Source: Entonaema liquescens (lineage: Eukaryota > Ascomycota > Sordariomycetes > Xylariales > Xylariaceae). From it: a stretch of 64,000 nt of DNA. Shown in pieces: positions 34,499-46,726 of the stretch. The position numbers were made by a program, and so were the translations under genes. The stretch covers positions 992,001-1,056,000 of the forward strand of contig CADCSX010000002.1 in the NCBI GenBank assembly GCA_902805475.1, read 5' to 3'. The notes below the pieces were generated by a model. That model saw only the letters and a program-made list of their open reading frames with translations. It was not told the origin of the DNA and did no database searches. Each line of letters starts with the position of its first letter. Within the stretch, counting starts at the first letter, position 1.

Positions 34499-34640
34499 GT
34501 CTCTTGTGTTGATATTGAGAAATGGAATTCGGTGGAATAAATTCAAGAAACTCCCTCCCTAAATTGTTGCCGTTTAACTTTTTCAATCTCGGTCGGCTTA
34601 ATCTAGTAGAACTCCTGCCTTCGATAGAGTCCTACCCGCC

Positions 34641-36293
34641 ATGGTCGAGTCAATAGAGGCTAATAATGGGATATTCGATTCGAGCCCCGGGACTCCTGAG
34701 GATGGAAACCCTGAAGCCTTGGGCAAAGTCGATGTAGAGCGTCTTGGTCGTCAACGACCAGAAACTCTCCGTAACTGGGCCGCCGAAGTCGGCTTCATTT
34801 TTGCCGTGGTCGCATCGCTATTCATGAGCGAGTACTTCATCAGTGGTTTCAACATCGTCCTACCTGCCTTAGCCGTCGCTTTAGATATTCCAGAGTCGCA
34901 AAGAACTTGGCCCGCCGGCGTTATCAACTTAACCACAGCATGTCTGCTTCTACCTTTCGCCCGGCTTTGCGCCATGTACGGCGGTAGAATCGTATTCTTG
35001 GGTGGTCACGTCTGGCTCCTGATTTGGTCTATCGTCTGCGGCTTTAGCAAAAACCCTACTATGTTGATAGCAAGCCGTGCGATGCAGGGAATAGGCGCTT
35101 CCGCGTTCCTTCCCGCAGGCCTCGCTCTCCTCGGCCAGACATACCGACCCGGTCCGCGCAAAAACCTTGTTTTCAGCATATACGGCGCATCCGCCTGCGT
35201 AGGTTTTTATTTCGGTATCATCATAGGTGCCCTGACTGGACAGTTAGCAGACTGGACTGTTTACTTCTGGGTCGGCTCTGCTTTTGTCTTCGCCGTCGTC
35301 GTTACAGGCTTCTTTGCCATCCCCCGAAACCTTGGCCATGACGATCCGAACGTGCGTATGGATTGGTGGGGAGTGTGCACCATCGTACCAGGATTGGCAC
35401 TTGTCGTCTATGCGCTTACGGATGGTGGAAATGCCCCAGATGGTTGGCGTACGCCTTACATATACGTTACCTTCATAATCGGCGTTCTCTTGCTTGGCGG
35501 TGCTGTTTATGTGGAAGGTTGGGTTTCCGCGCAGCCGTTACTTCCGGCAGACCTATTCCGTCCGAAATATATGAAGCGTATTTCTACCTTCATATTCTGC
35601 GGCTTTGGGGTGTTTTCGATTTTCTTGTTCTACTCTAGCTTTTAGTAAGTCATTGGCTCCTGTCGTTTTAATAGGCACATACTAACCGTCCGAATTAGTA
35701 TCGAACAAGTCCTTCACGCAACTCCCCTTCAGACTGCTGCGTGGTTTACACCTCTCGCTCTAGGTGGTTTTATACTTGCAATTACCGGCGGATTCGTTCT
35801 GCACATTCTTTCGGGACATATTCTGCTAATGGTTTCTGGTACGGGCTATGTGCTGTGTGTTTTATTATTCCCCCTCATACCAGTGCAGGATGGATCAAGT
35901 GGGATGTCGACCAGCCAACTCTATTGGTCTTACATATTCCCGGCGATGTTATGCGGCACTATAGGCATTGACATCACATACAATGTAACCAACGTCTTCG
36001 TCACAACAGCAATGCCTCGACGCCATCAAGCCACTGCGGCTGGACTTATTACGAGTCTCGGATATCTTGGTATGGCATTCTGGCTTGGTGTTTCTGAGCT
36101 AGCCGTTTCGACATGGGCTCGATCTCACGTAGGAGAGAACCCGGATCTCCGTGGAAGATACCAAGTCGGGTTTTGGACGGGCGTCGGATTAGCAGGTTTT
36201 ACCCTGTGTTGCGCCGTGACTTCGAAGATTGGCCGCGCGTCGGCCGAATTAACAGCGGACGAGAAGTATGAATTAGAACATACTGTCGCCTAA
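34641..36293 (+). CDS. MFS transporter, DHA (drug:H+ antiporter)-type
   Basis: Exons 34641-35644 and 35699-36293 give 532 aa. The protein has an acidic N-tail, then helix 1 (FAVVASLFMSEYFISGFNIV), a typical MFS motif A between helices 2 and 3, and GASAFLPAGLALLGQTYRPG, the motif C-like antiporter signature near helix 5. About 14 membrane helices are expected, which fits the DHA2 group that exports drugs, metabolites or basic amino acids at the plasma membrane. It is transcribed away from the Zn2Cys6 regulator 930 bases upstream. If that pairing is functional, the frame break in the regulator would affect expression of this transporter. Confidence 0.88.
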
Positions 36294-36723
36294 GAATAGG
36301 CTAATTAATGATGATATCAATTGTAAATAAATGACACGCTACCTACCTAGAAGGGTTATGAACATATTAGAATTGGATAGACACGGATTTGTTTATAGAT
36401 ATTATGAGATATTATGATTATGATAGATTTAAGAGATGATAAATTAAAAGATGATAGGAAGCAGATCAAAAGCAACTTAATTGAAGATCTGAGACAATCT
36501 AATTCCTTGCTTTATTTCATAATATGATTCTACGCATATACTATGGGAAGTTAATTTCACTTAACCGTTAACTCTATGAAATCGGGGCCTCTTATCTATT
36601 AATTTTCAACCCCCACGTCGCGTATCGTACTTCTCGACTCCGCGATAAGCTCTTGAAGTCTGTGATATTCAACTATCCTTCATTCACCTTCTTAGGTGAC
36701 CTGTTACTAATAAACTTGGCAAT
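36294..36723. other. Intergenic, AT-rich promoter of second MFS gene
   Basis: AT-rich tract with short purine repeats (around 36400-36480). No coding signal. Confidence 0.5.
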
Positions 36724-38321
36724 ATGGAGACTACAGATGGCGATATAGAGACTCCAATATCCGGTCCACGTCGTCGCTCATCTCCAAAGCTAACCATCGT
36801 ACCGCTACTTGCTTTGCTATTACTGGTCAATCTGGGGACTACGCTTTATCAACTACCGCTAAACCGAGTCATCGAGAAGCGTCTTTGTCGGGAGTATTAT
36901 GTCATTCATGATCCTTCCTTCATCGATCCCGATGGAAATATAAACGAAAAGGATTGTAAGAGGGATGCTATCCAACAAAGCTTAGCATGGACAACTGGTA
37001 CTATGGAAACTTTGTGGATTGTCGGAGGCATGCTAAGCATCTTGCGCTACTCTAATTCAAATGGCTGACACTCAAGCCAGATTTCGTTATGACCATTCCT
37101 CTAGGCTTCGTAGCTGAGAGGTACGGCCGAAGAACCGTCCTCTGGCTCAACCTTGTGCCAAGGCTCTTCATGCTTGCCTGGGCCGTGGTAGTCGGCTACT
37201 TTGAAGAGAGCCTGCCCCTAAAAGCCATCGTTGCTGGCCCGAGTCTTTCCGTCTTCGGGGGCGACTGCGTATTTAACTCGATCATCTATGCTCTCGCAGC
37301 TAGCTTAGCCGAGGACAATGTTGTTAGGTACGAGTTCTACAGATGCACATATCTCTTCCCGATTAGGTATTGATAATAAAAATACAGGGCAACTTATTTC
37401 AGCTGGACTAATGCTGTGTCATATGTCGTGACATTTGTCGGCCCCGGACTTGCTGGTGCAACGATGACTCTAAACCTATTTTTACCGTTCTTGATCGGTA
37501 TCTTCTTATTGTTGCTGGCCATTCCCACAGTATCACTCCTTGTAGACCCAACGCATATCACAACAACGCCAGATGATGAGCAACGACAGCCTCTTATATC
37601 ATCGCCAATATTAAAGGCGCAAGAAGCAGATACTTCTGTCTTTAAACCTATTGTTGAGCGTATTCGTACTCTCTATTCTATTATTAGAAGCCATCCCATG
37701 AACCTCATTCTCTTGCTAGTTAGCTTCTTCCTTACTTCCCTCGCAAGCTCCGACACGAAGCTTCTCCCTCAATACATATCAAAGAGATATAACTGGGATT
37801 TTGCAAAGGCTGGTTACCTGTTATCTGCAAAGGCCATTGTGAATTTCACACTTCTCACCTTTGTAATCCCGGGTGTTCTGAGGTCCAAAATTTCTGCCAA
37901 CCAACCACAATCCCAGTCTCTTTCTGATAGAGATAATGTTCGTTATGCCCGGGTCTGCTTGGTCATCTCCGTCCTAGGTGCCTTGGCTATTGCTTCCGCG
38001 GTTACTACATGGCTCTTGTTTCCATCCCTTTTATTATATGCGCTCGGATCCGCGTTACCCGTCTTCACCATGGGCTTGTTGAAGTCACGATCGGTATCAC
38101 CGAAGGAAGAGGATCAGCCGACTGGCCCAACGGAGCCAGAAACGCATATCTTTTCTATCGTCATGATGGTGAAAACTCTTGGCTCTTTGGTAGGCGCACC
38201 ATTAATGGCAACATTATGGGTTCGGGGTATCACGACGGGAGCTCTGGGTGTTCCATACCTGGTGAGCGCAGCTCTATATATAACCGCAATTATTGTATTT
38301 AGTGGTATTAAGGTGCTATGA
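36724..38321 (+). CDS. MFS transporter with a GC-AG intron
   Basis: Exons 36724-37027, 37081-37327 and 37388-38321 give 494 aa. Twelve membrane segments are expected, with motif A-like GFVAERYGRRTVLW in loop 2-3. The first intron (37028-37080, 53 nt) begins GC instead of GT. Using it joins WIVG to DFVMTIPLG and keeps phase, and a GCTGAC branch site lies 13 bases before the AG. No GT donor gives a usable frame. The large loop between helices 6 and 7 is Ser/Asp-rich. It is a solute:proton transporter of unknown substrate, of a kind often found near natural-product genes, but no such gene is present here. Confidence 0.82.
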
Positions 38322-38484
38322 AGCCAATAATGTGCCGAGTTACAGGCACGGGGCAAGTGGTAACCATGAACTAATACCTAGGGATATTGTTGTACGAATA
38401 ATGACTACCTAACTATCCTCACTTAAAATAATTACCTAACAATTGATACAAATTCATAACCGTTCCCACGTCATGACTGCACTA

Positions 38485-41007
38485 CTACCGTACCCAAGAC
38501 TCTACAAGCATATCGTACGTCCATTCACTATGAGCATCTGCATCGTAATGCTCCCTTTGGAGTTTCCTGCGTATTCCTTCTGACTTCTCACGCCACTTCT
38601 GTGCCTCTTCTTGGTCGCTACCCTGCATAGACAGCGCTACGGATAACATGTAGCCAGCTCTAGCAATCTCACAGTCTGCCACCTTCCCCAACTCCATAAT
38701 GGTTTCAGCTTCACGGAAAGTCTTACTGAAAATATTGTTAGCATTGTGTAGCGTGGCCAAGAGTTATATATACTAACACAGCATCTGAGAGATACGCTTG
38801 CTCTCTTTGGGTTCGGTATTGTCTTAATAGTATGACTCCGAGTTTGTAAAGGCATGTGCCCATGTCAGGGGTTAGAGCCTCACCGCATGAGGTCAATACC
38901 TTTTGCCCCTTGCTGAACATTTTTGTTGCCTCTTCCAAGTTTCCCTGTGCTAGATAAACGTTACCGGCCCAGTAGTAATAGCCCCTAGCACGACGTTAGC
39001 TTGTGTGTCTGTTAATATAGGATGCGTTGTCTTACCGAAAGCCTATCTTATTACTAGGTAGTAATGCTTTGGCCTTGTTGAGGTGGTCTAATGCATCACT
39101 GTACCTCCCGAGCGCGGTATATACCCGCGCTGTATTGGTGATGTTCATAACCACATTTCGAACCACACTTGTGTTCACTGTATCCTTGCAGATAGAGTGG
39201 TACCTCAGCGCTTCATCGGGTTGACCCATCGACAGGGCAAGGTTCCCAAGATTGTTCATAACGACCCATATATCTTCATGGCCCGAGGGTAGTTCCCGAC
39301 AACGGATGTCTTTGAAGCCTCGAGAAGCGTCCGAGATGAGCCGAAGTCTCCGTTCATTTCCTTCTCTAGGGCTGCCGAGTTACATAAGTGAGCATATGAT
39401 AGCGCATCTGTCTCTATCAGATTACTTGATCGAAAAGCATTCATTGCGACACTTATCGTTTTCTCCAGTTCCTTTGTTGCCCCCTTCTCGACAAGGTAGT
39501 AGGCAGCATTGCACATGACACGGCAGAACATCACGGAGGGTTGGAGGTTACTGTTCAACACCGATGAGTCATTTAAGTGGTCTCGTAAGGAAAACAAGTG
39601 CTGTATAAGCATGTCACATTGTGGGAATTGAGGTTCGAAAGTCCTGCCGTGGACTTGTTGAGGGAAGGCGTGGAACATGAGCAGTGAGGCGTCGTCGAAC
39701 GTGCTTTGTAGATTGACTTGGGAATAAAATCTCATTTCCGATTGTACGAGGCGATGCACTGATAGCTTGTTAGTCTCAGAGTCTCGGTTCACTAGTGCAA
39801 GGTCAGCTAGCTCCTCGACAATTTCCGAAACCCTATGTGAATAGGCACTGGTTAGTAAGAATATATCGTTATGGAGTAATGCAATTCATACTCGAATTCA
39901 TCTAAACAAAACTGAAGCTGCGGTGGTAATATGGCCGTCTCTTTGATGAACATGGACTCTGGTATATCATCGGGAGCTAATAGTGCCAATATGCTGAGCA
40001 TGGTAGAAGCAGATTCTGAAAGGTTCTGGAACGACATCGAGAATACTGTTTTGACACCTTCAGAATAGCCTGCATGCATCCATTCCACGGTATGGGCGTC
40101 CCGAATCCGGTGGGGATGGCGGGCGTGCATATCGAGATACTTATCAATGGACCATCTCTTCTTATATATAAGTGATTATAAGTGATGCAGCTTGCGTTAG
40201 CGCTAGAGCATGACCGCCTACTAACGCCGACAATCTACGGGCTGCCGATTGATCCTTGACCGACGGGTTATGATTTTGGAGGAGATGGAAGATAAAGGCA
40301 GGCCCATCCTCTTGGTTGAAGGATTCCACCGGTAAGGAGACTCTAGCTGGATGCATGCCGAAGGATGGTTTCCGACTAGTTATTAGGATCGAACCTCTAT
40401 CCGAAACAGCATGGGGCCAATATGAATTAATACATTTTTCGTTCTCGGCATTATCGAATATTAGAAGCCAAGATTGATCTACTGAGACTTAGATTTAGAT
40501 GTCTGGGTGACGTTGGTTCTTACCTGTGCTTTGCAGCCAGTCATGGAAAATGATCAGATTGTGACCGTCTGGGTTTAACTTCGCAATACCCAAGAGCCTA
40601 GTAGCTTCATTCACACTCTGTTCTAGTCCGGTCATAGTCTGAGCATGGAGCCAGAAAATTGCGTCGTATTCTTGGATGTGTTGGTAGGCGTACGTTAATA
40701 GGGCAATCTGCGTTTTACCAACACCGCCAAGACCGTGAATGGCAACGGAAGTCATCGTCCTTTGGGAAGCTTTTGGTTGAAGAGACCTATGTATCATTTC
40801 TAGTTCCCTTCCTCGACTGAAGAAACGATGATTTTGAGGACTTGGTAACATATGGCACGGGAGGGCCAGCCGAGTGTTTGTTTGTGTAACTGCTTCGGAT
40901 TGAAGAAGAGCTTGCAGTCTTTCAAACTCCTCTATGTGGAACTTTGTAGCATTGCGTGCTAAGATGCGGCTGATTTGGCTAGTTCTCTCTTCCAACTGCC
41001 ATTGAAA
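38485..41007 (-). pseudogene. NB-ARC/TPR (NLR-like) gene, 5'-truncated and frame-broken
   Basis: Minus-strand exons about 41007-40524, 40481-39892, 39832-39036, 38984-38778 and 38725-38485. The P-loop reads VAIHGLGGVGKTQIALLTYAY (NB-ARC Walker A). SWLLIFDNAEN is Walker B, ILITSRK the sensor (RNBS-B), and GGHALALTQAAS a GLPLA-like motif. A winged-helix part follows, then TPR-like repeats such as MNNLGNLALSMGQPDEALRYH. These are the parts of fungal STAND NLR-like proteins, which trigger defence or incompatibility death. Two frame breaks interrupt it: a perfect 10-bp tandem duplication (40167-40186) and a -1 shift near 39311. The N-terminal effector domain and any start codon are missing, because the gene runs into an amidase relic at about 40990. 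I regard it as a decayed gene. Confidence 0.82.
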
Positions 41008-41754
41008 CTATCGGAGAATACGGTGCTACCGTGAAATCCCCTATCAAACTACCCAGAGCTGAGGTTGAATCATGAGTGGACTCCGGCCACCGTCTTTTGT
41101 ATGAGAATATACAATACAGTTCAGATTGACTTAGAGGCTTACACACGTAGCATATGAACACGAGGCGGTAGCCAACGACTTCTTGCAGCATTATTGCAGC
41201 AAGGAAGCTAAAATTCGCCCGCCCACTGATATCATCCAATTCAACTTACAGAATCCCAACCTCAGTCTTCCAAAGGGTACAGTAAAGGATATCCAAAAAG
41301 TCAATATCGCTGCTAATATAATACAGAGGCTCCTGACCAATCATGGCTCATAGAGGCGGTGAGCAATAAACCCACGGAAGAAGCTTACCTCAAGGCGGTC
41401 GAACACATGACAAGAGTCGGCAAAGAGGGCCTGAAGAAAGCCATGAGGGATTATGAGCTTGACGTAATCGTGGCGCCGATGGACAGCCCAATATGCTCCT
41501 TAAGTTGTGCTTCTGGTAAGAATGAAGTCCGGGCGGTGATGACGGCTACTAATTTAGTCATAGGATATCCGATTGCAACTGTGCCACTTGGTCGATATAA
41601 CCTCAAAGGGAAGAAAAGTCGTCCTTTTGGCCTAGGGGTAATTGCGAGAGAAAACCAGGAACCAGTGATCATTAAATTCATGAGCGCGTTTGAATCAGTC
41701 TTCGAGAAACGAGAGATCCCTGACAGATTACTCAAGACAGGACACGCATATTAA
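40990..41754 (+). pseudogene. 5'-truncated amidase relic
   Basis: Three coding blocks remain: about 40992-41051 (PTAIETIGEYGATV), 41135-41276 (VAYEHEAVANDFLQHY) and 41327-41754. The intron 41277-41326 joins NPNLSLPKE to APDQSWLIEAV in phase. The last block reads DVIVAPMDSPICSLSCASGK and ends KREIPDRLLKTGHAY, the C-terminal end of amidase-signature enzymes. The first half with the catalytic Ser-Ser-Lys triad is absent: upstream sequence is the NLR-like gene on the other strand. A TGA follows AEVES in the first block and no good donor rescues it. It is a fragment left by rearrangement and unlikely to be active. Confidence 0.75.
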
Positions 41755-41996
41755 GGGCTATTTCATTCCAACTTGAATAAATATAGGGGAATCACGCGAA
41801 CATGATAATTCATCTAATATGCTTGGTTGTTACTCATCCAGTATTGTCGTCGGGGTTCTGAACTACTTACATTGGTCACTCTTTCATAGCTAGCTGTGGT
41901 TTCTTTTGTAATGGAAAATAGGCTTCCATCTTCTTTTAAGCAAGATATAAACCATTTACCTCGTCTTGAGATACTTCAAGTATTTAGGTCATTAGT

Positions 41997-43642
41997 CTAC
42001 AATGGGTACCCGAGTTTGCGAATTACTTCCAGAATCTCAGCGACAGACGCTGGTTCCACTGGCTTATCCCATTCTTCACCATTCAGCGCCCTATACTCCC
42101 TTGTCTGCCAGTACTGTAATGGGCTTCGCTTGGGTATCCTATATATCTCGCCGCCAATCCTACGAGCATAGGAACTATCCCAGTTTATCGATGGAAGCCA
42201 TGTTGAAGAATCTGTAAGATTACCTTCCTTGGTCCATGGCAGCTCAACGCATTTCTCCCTCGCAGATACGTACTTCGGCTGTCGCCATTGCTTTCCTGCT
42301 ACTGGAAGCTGATCACCAACAAACATCTCCTCCAAGAGTTGCCATATCCGTCGACGATTGTGCAGACCATTGGGCACGTGTTTCAGAATGTTATGGTAGC
42401 CAGTAAAGTCCCACATTCCGTCCGGGTCTTGGAAGACATCCGTATGGTCTGGGATATCGAGGCGGATGCCCCCATCCACGCCACGGCTTAGCTTCCGGAC
42501 GAGAAGTTCCCAATTCCATTCGAAATCTTGACCGCCCGGGCAAGGTTCGTTTGATTTAGAATCTACTTTGTTTTGGTCTATATCCCAGAGCCAAGGCAAA
42601 AGACCCTTATGAGCTAGCACTAGCTCATTCTTCCAAAGCTGCTGTGGCAGTACACCGTTTACTTCTAGGGGAAAGTCTCTAAGGGACCGTAAATGCGAGA
42701 GGATGATTTGAAAAACCTCCTCAGGAAGAGCCATAAGGCGGGTTTGTAGATTGAGGGCTTCGTTATCGAGTGCGCTACGTTCGACCGGTTCCAAGTTCAA
42801 GAGAAGGGTATCAGTGATATCCTCAATCTCGATTGGGTCACCTAAGAAAGTCTATAGCAATGTTCTTATGAGTAAGAGAGCATCGGCTAATTCTATATGT
42901 TTGGACTCACATATAAAAGATTAAAATGCGCATCCTCTGTCGGTCCAGGCCATTGAACTTTCTCCTTCTGCCCTTCGTAGTCATGCCCCATTTCCCAGAA
43001 GTTATAACCTGGTCGATACCAAGAAGTTGGCCCAAGCGTGTAATTTGCAGCTGTACTCGCAGCGCCGAATATATGTGAGACAGCATGTCTCCAGCGCAAG
43101 GCAAGGAACAAGCTACGCACGCTACCGATATACTTGTGGGAAGAATGCTTAAAGACCATTTTCGCTATATCAAGACAGGCAGAATGAATGGGTATGTACG
43201 GGCGCCCATCAAATGTTTCGAAGTCCCAATTGTGAATATTTACTTCACGCTTAGTCCCATCTGACTCGAAGAGATAGAAACATGGTCCGCCCAGATGTTG
43301 CGCCTTATACTCGGTTATTCCGGATGGTTTTACGAAGGGTCGAGGCAGACGAGTTGTTGACGGGTGAGCTTGAAGATGCGAGATACCTAGGTCACTAAGA
43401 TTTTCATAAGTGAAGGATGGTATGAGCTGGCCCATTTCGTCATCTGGGTCGCAGAGCAATATGGGGCTATCTAACCAGATCTCATTATTTAGTATATCTT
43501 CAATGCCGTCTTCGTTATCGAATCCAGGTGGAAAGGGGTTTTCTGATGTCTCCAAAACCCAGCCATAATCACCGCTGATTCGTAAAGGGCATCCACAAAC
43601 CGGACATTCGAATTCATGATCTCGCCAGGCGTTCCTTTCCAT
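41997..43642 (-). CDS. F-box-like protein with N-terminal Cys motif
   Basis: Exons 43642-42911 and 42851-41997 (minus) give 528 aa. FECPVCGCPL at residues 12-21 is a CxxC pair without a second pair, perhaps a degenerate zinc knuckle. Residues ~280-300 read LMALPEEVFQIILSHLRSLR, the F-box core, followed by Trp-rich segments common in fungal F-box proteins of unknown partner. The protein probably recruits substrates to an SCF ubiquitin ligase, but many fungal members lack known targets. It lies next to the amidase relic and the NLR-like gene. Confidence 0.7.
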
Positions 43643-44597
43643 GAGGGTAAATACAGAGGAAATACGCGATTGTCTGTTTAGTATTGATTATCTGTGGTCT
43701 TTAATAATAGTAGTAACTGTGGTAGCTGAGTCTGAGAACCGACGAGCTGAATTCACCTCAACCCCTCCAAATATTGGCGGGGTAGATATTTTGTGGCGCT
43801 GGCGCAGCTTGAAGACATGCGAAGACATGCTAGTTTATTCATATCGTATTCACAACATAATCAACACTTAAATGAGTGTTATTAGTTATTATATTGTTGA
43901 CAACATATATCTATACCTTTATTTAGCGTCTCATATGCGGACTTCTATAAGAGTTATTTATATGTAATGACTAACAGTTGAATCTTAAGTTTGTTGTTGC
44001 TATCGAAAATACCGACGACGGCTAACCTAGGTACATTATGTTTAATCTAGTAGTTATTCGGTAGGACGGCAAGATAATTATTTTACGATGCGCGAGGAGG
44101 CCACGAAGGTTATAAGACGTACTATGGATTATGTAATGCCTAATTTTGATAGTATAAAACAGAAAGACAGAAAGACGCGTTGTGGTATTGTTTCACGGTT
44201 CCAACTCTCGTCAACCATGGTGGGACGCTAATGACGCCATTGACTCAAAAAAGGTACCAATGAACGACGATGTAAAGTCGAACTTACCAAGAAGCGGAAA
44301 AGCGTGGTCACACTTTAAAGTTTGCAAGTGGAAACTAGCTGTTACTACTATCTTAGCGTTATTGAAATGAGCTTTCACAAGCTTTATGCTAGTGCGTTTA
44401 TGATGTCAATCTTGCCTTTGCTGGATATCCGGCATCTTCATTCCTGCAGCTGCATTTCTTTGACCTTTTCCGTCCCGATGCCGACCAAAGTAGATACAGG
44501 AATGATTTTACTTCGCGGTGGCTTTTAATACTACCATCGCATTGCTATCAAGTGAAATAGTTGAGCCAACCAATTGGATATCATATCACGTCTTACG
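43643..44597. other. Intergenic, divergent promoter region
   Basis: Upstream of both the F-box-like gene (minus) and the CTL-like gene (plus). Open frames at 44182-44724 are short and overlap the CTL leader; none is supported. Confidence 0.5.
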
Positions 44598-46522
44598 ATG
44601 GCGAATAATCAGGTGCATGGACAGGCCGCCTCCTATTATTACAATACACAACAACCGCCTAATCAGTACCAACAACCTCAATATGCTCAACCAGGACCTC
44701 CAGCTCCGGGTCCGAACCCTATGAATGGTTACGGCAATGAGAAGCCCATGTTTGACCAAGCCTTCAAGCTTGAACGTCCCAGGTACAACGATATTTGGGC
44801 TGGCATTCTTGTACGTAGCATTTTCCTTGGGTTTCTGAGCCAGCTTCTAACCATTAGCTTCTAGTTCCTCATCGTGGTCGCCGGTTATGTTGTCGTCTCT
44901 GGCATCTCAATCAATGGCTACGGTTAGTGAATAATATCATTACTCGGACAATATCAGTTGTCGCATTCTCTCTATACTAACCAGAATAACTATAGCTTCC
45001 ACGAAACACTTTCAAGGAGATGGCATCTATGACTCCGGCTCGAGAGTCGGTCTTAACACGAATACTCTCATTCTTTTCGTCTTCTGTCTTTGTGTTGCCA
45101 CCGTTTTTAGCTACGTCTACGTATTGTTAGCTCGTCAATTCCCCAAGCAGTTCATCTGGATAACGTAAGCGGTGACCCTTAAAGTTCTGAATAGGGGCGT
45201 GCTTGTTAACGTGAGTGATTGCAGCGGAATCCTTAATATCGTCTTCGGTCTCGTCACTGCGATCTATATGCTGTCTAGGCACTACTACTCCGGCGGCATA
45301 GTGTACCTAATATTTGTTGCCTTCCTCATCTTCGCCTTTTTCGTTGGTTAACCTCTTCCCTTTCTACCAACGATTTACTGATCGTCCATTCTAGACCTGG
45401 ATCCCGCGCATCCCGTTTAGTGCCCTCATGCTCAAGACAGCTGTTGATGTCTCTAAGAGTTATGGGCACGTTTATTTGGTTAGCGCACTAGGTGGTCTTT
45501 GCGCAACCGCTCTCGCTGCATGGTATTCCGTTACCTTCGTCGCTGTATATGCGAAATTCTCGCCCGGTCAAAATCCAGCTTGCGCCGAAGGAGCTGGTGG
45601 TTGCAGTACCGCTAAAGTCACAGGTTTACTTGTGTTTATCACTTTTGCGATGTACTGGATTTCGGAGTGGTTGAAAAACACGATTCACACCGTTATCTCG
45701 GGAGTTTACGGCTCGTGGTACTTCCACCCTTACAACCTCCCTAAAGGAGCAACCAGAGGTAGTCTCAGACGCGCACTCACATATAGCTTTGGTTCCATAT
45801 CCTTGGGCTCCTTGTTAGTTGCTATTATCAATTTTCTGAGACAACTCTGCTCCGTTGCTCGACAGAATGAAGCCGCCCAAGGCAATCTCCTTGGGACCAT
45901 CATGTTTTGGATTCTTGGGTGTCTTATTGGGATCCTTGATTGGGCTGTCCAGTTCCTCAATCGTTATGCTTTCTCTTACATCGCCTTGTACGGAAAGCCT
46001 TATGTCGCTTCTGCTAAGGATACGTGGAACATGATCAAGCAGCGCGGTATCGATGCGCTTATTAACGAATGTCTCATCGGGCCGGTCCTTTCAATGGGCG
46101 CGACTTTTGTAGGCTATGCGACGAGCTTGCTGGCATATCTATACCTTGTAAGAGGTCCTTCTCCGGGTTGACAGACTAGATTTACTCACGTACTATCAGG
46201 TATTCACGCATCCTTCATATAACACTGACGGCTCATACACACCTGGTAAGTCACTCACGGTGTTTTGTTTCAAGGACGTTTAGTTTTAAGGACGTTGAGT
46301 TTTGAAACGCGTACTAACTCGATACGAATAGTTGTGATAGCTTTCGCGTTCCTTATCGGGTTGCAAATCTGTAATATTTTCACTACGCCGCTAAGCAGTG
46401 GCATTGACACTATATTTGTAGCGACCGCCTGGGAACCGCAAGCGCTGATGCAAAATCACCCCGAACTGTATCAGTCAATGGTCCAAGTGTATCCTCAGGT
46501 TCAAAGAGCCATTCACGCTTGA
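44598..46522 (+). CDS. PNS1: PNS1/CTL (choline transporter-like) membrane protein
   Basis: Seven exons (44598-44810, 44865-44922, 44996-45164, 45225-45342, 45395-46147, 46200-46245, 46332-46522) give 515 aa, all in phase. A Gln/Pro/Tyr-rich cytosolic N-tail (~50 residues) is followed by about ten membrane helices. The segments ITFAMYWISEWLKNTIHTVI and LNRYAFSYIALYGKPYVASA are strongly typical of the CTL/PNS1 family. Members are plasma-membrane proteins once proposed to carry choline; in yeast PNS1 has no clear transport role, so activity stays open. The start is the first ATG giving MANNQVHGQ, with an upstream in-frame stop region. The gene has the most introns of the transporters here. Confidence 0.92.
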
Positions 46523-46678
46523 GTATTGGAATGGTGTAGTAATGGTAATTGTATGATTATGGAAAAGTATAGGAAATCGAGACTCGTAGCTTGAGTGGTT
46601 ATTCTAGATAAATCTTTAATTGTGTAATGGGTAATCAGACTTAAGCAGTCGAATTCTTGGCGTTCCGTTTGGTCAACC

Positions 46679-46726
46679 TATGGCGGACCATAGGAGCCAC
46701 TTTGCCAAAATCGATTTTGGGTGGCC
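46679..46726 (+). repeat. Left terminal inverted repeat
   Basis: 48 bp; contains the palindrome CCAAAATCGATTTTGG. Matches the reverse complement of 47494-47541 except at a few positions, including the four-base central variation. Confidence 0.88.

Noticed and set aside
27359..38321. Secondary-metabolite gene cluster
   Set aside because: Aminotransferase, MFS and Zn2Cys6 genes are present, but no polyketide, peptide or terpene core enzyme, and genes are widely spaced.
40979..41239. Frame antisense to the amidase relic as N-terminus of the NLR-like gene
   Set aside because: It is the complement of amidase coding sequence and lacks any NLR effector-domain features.
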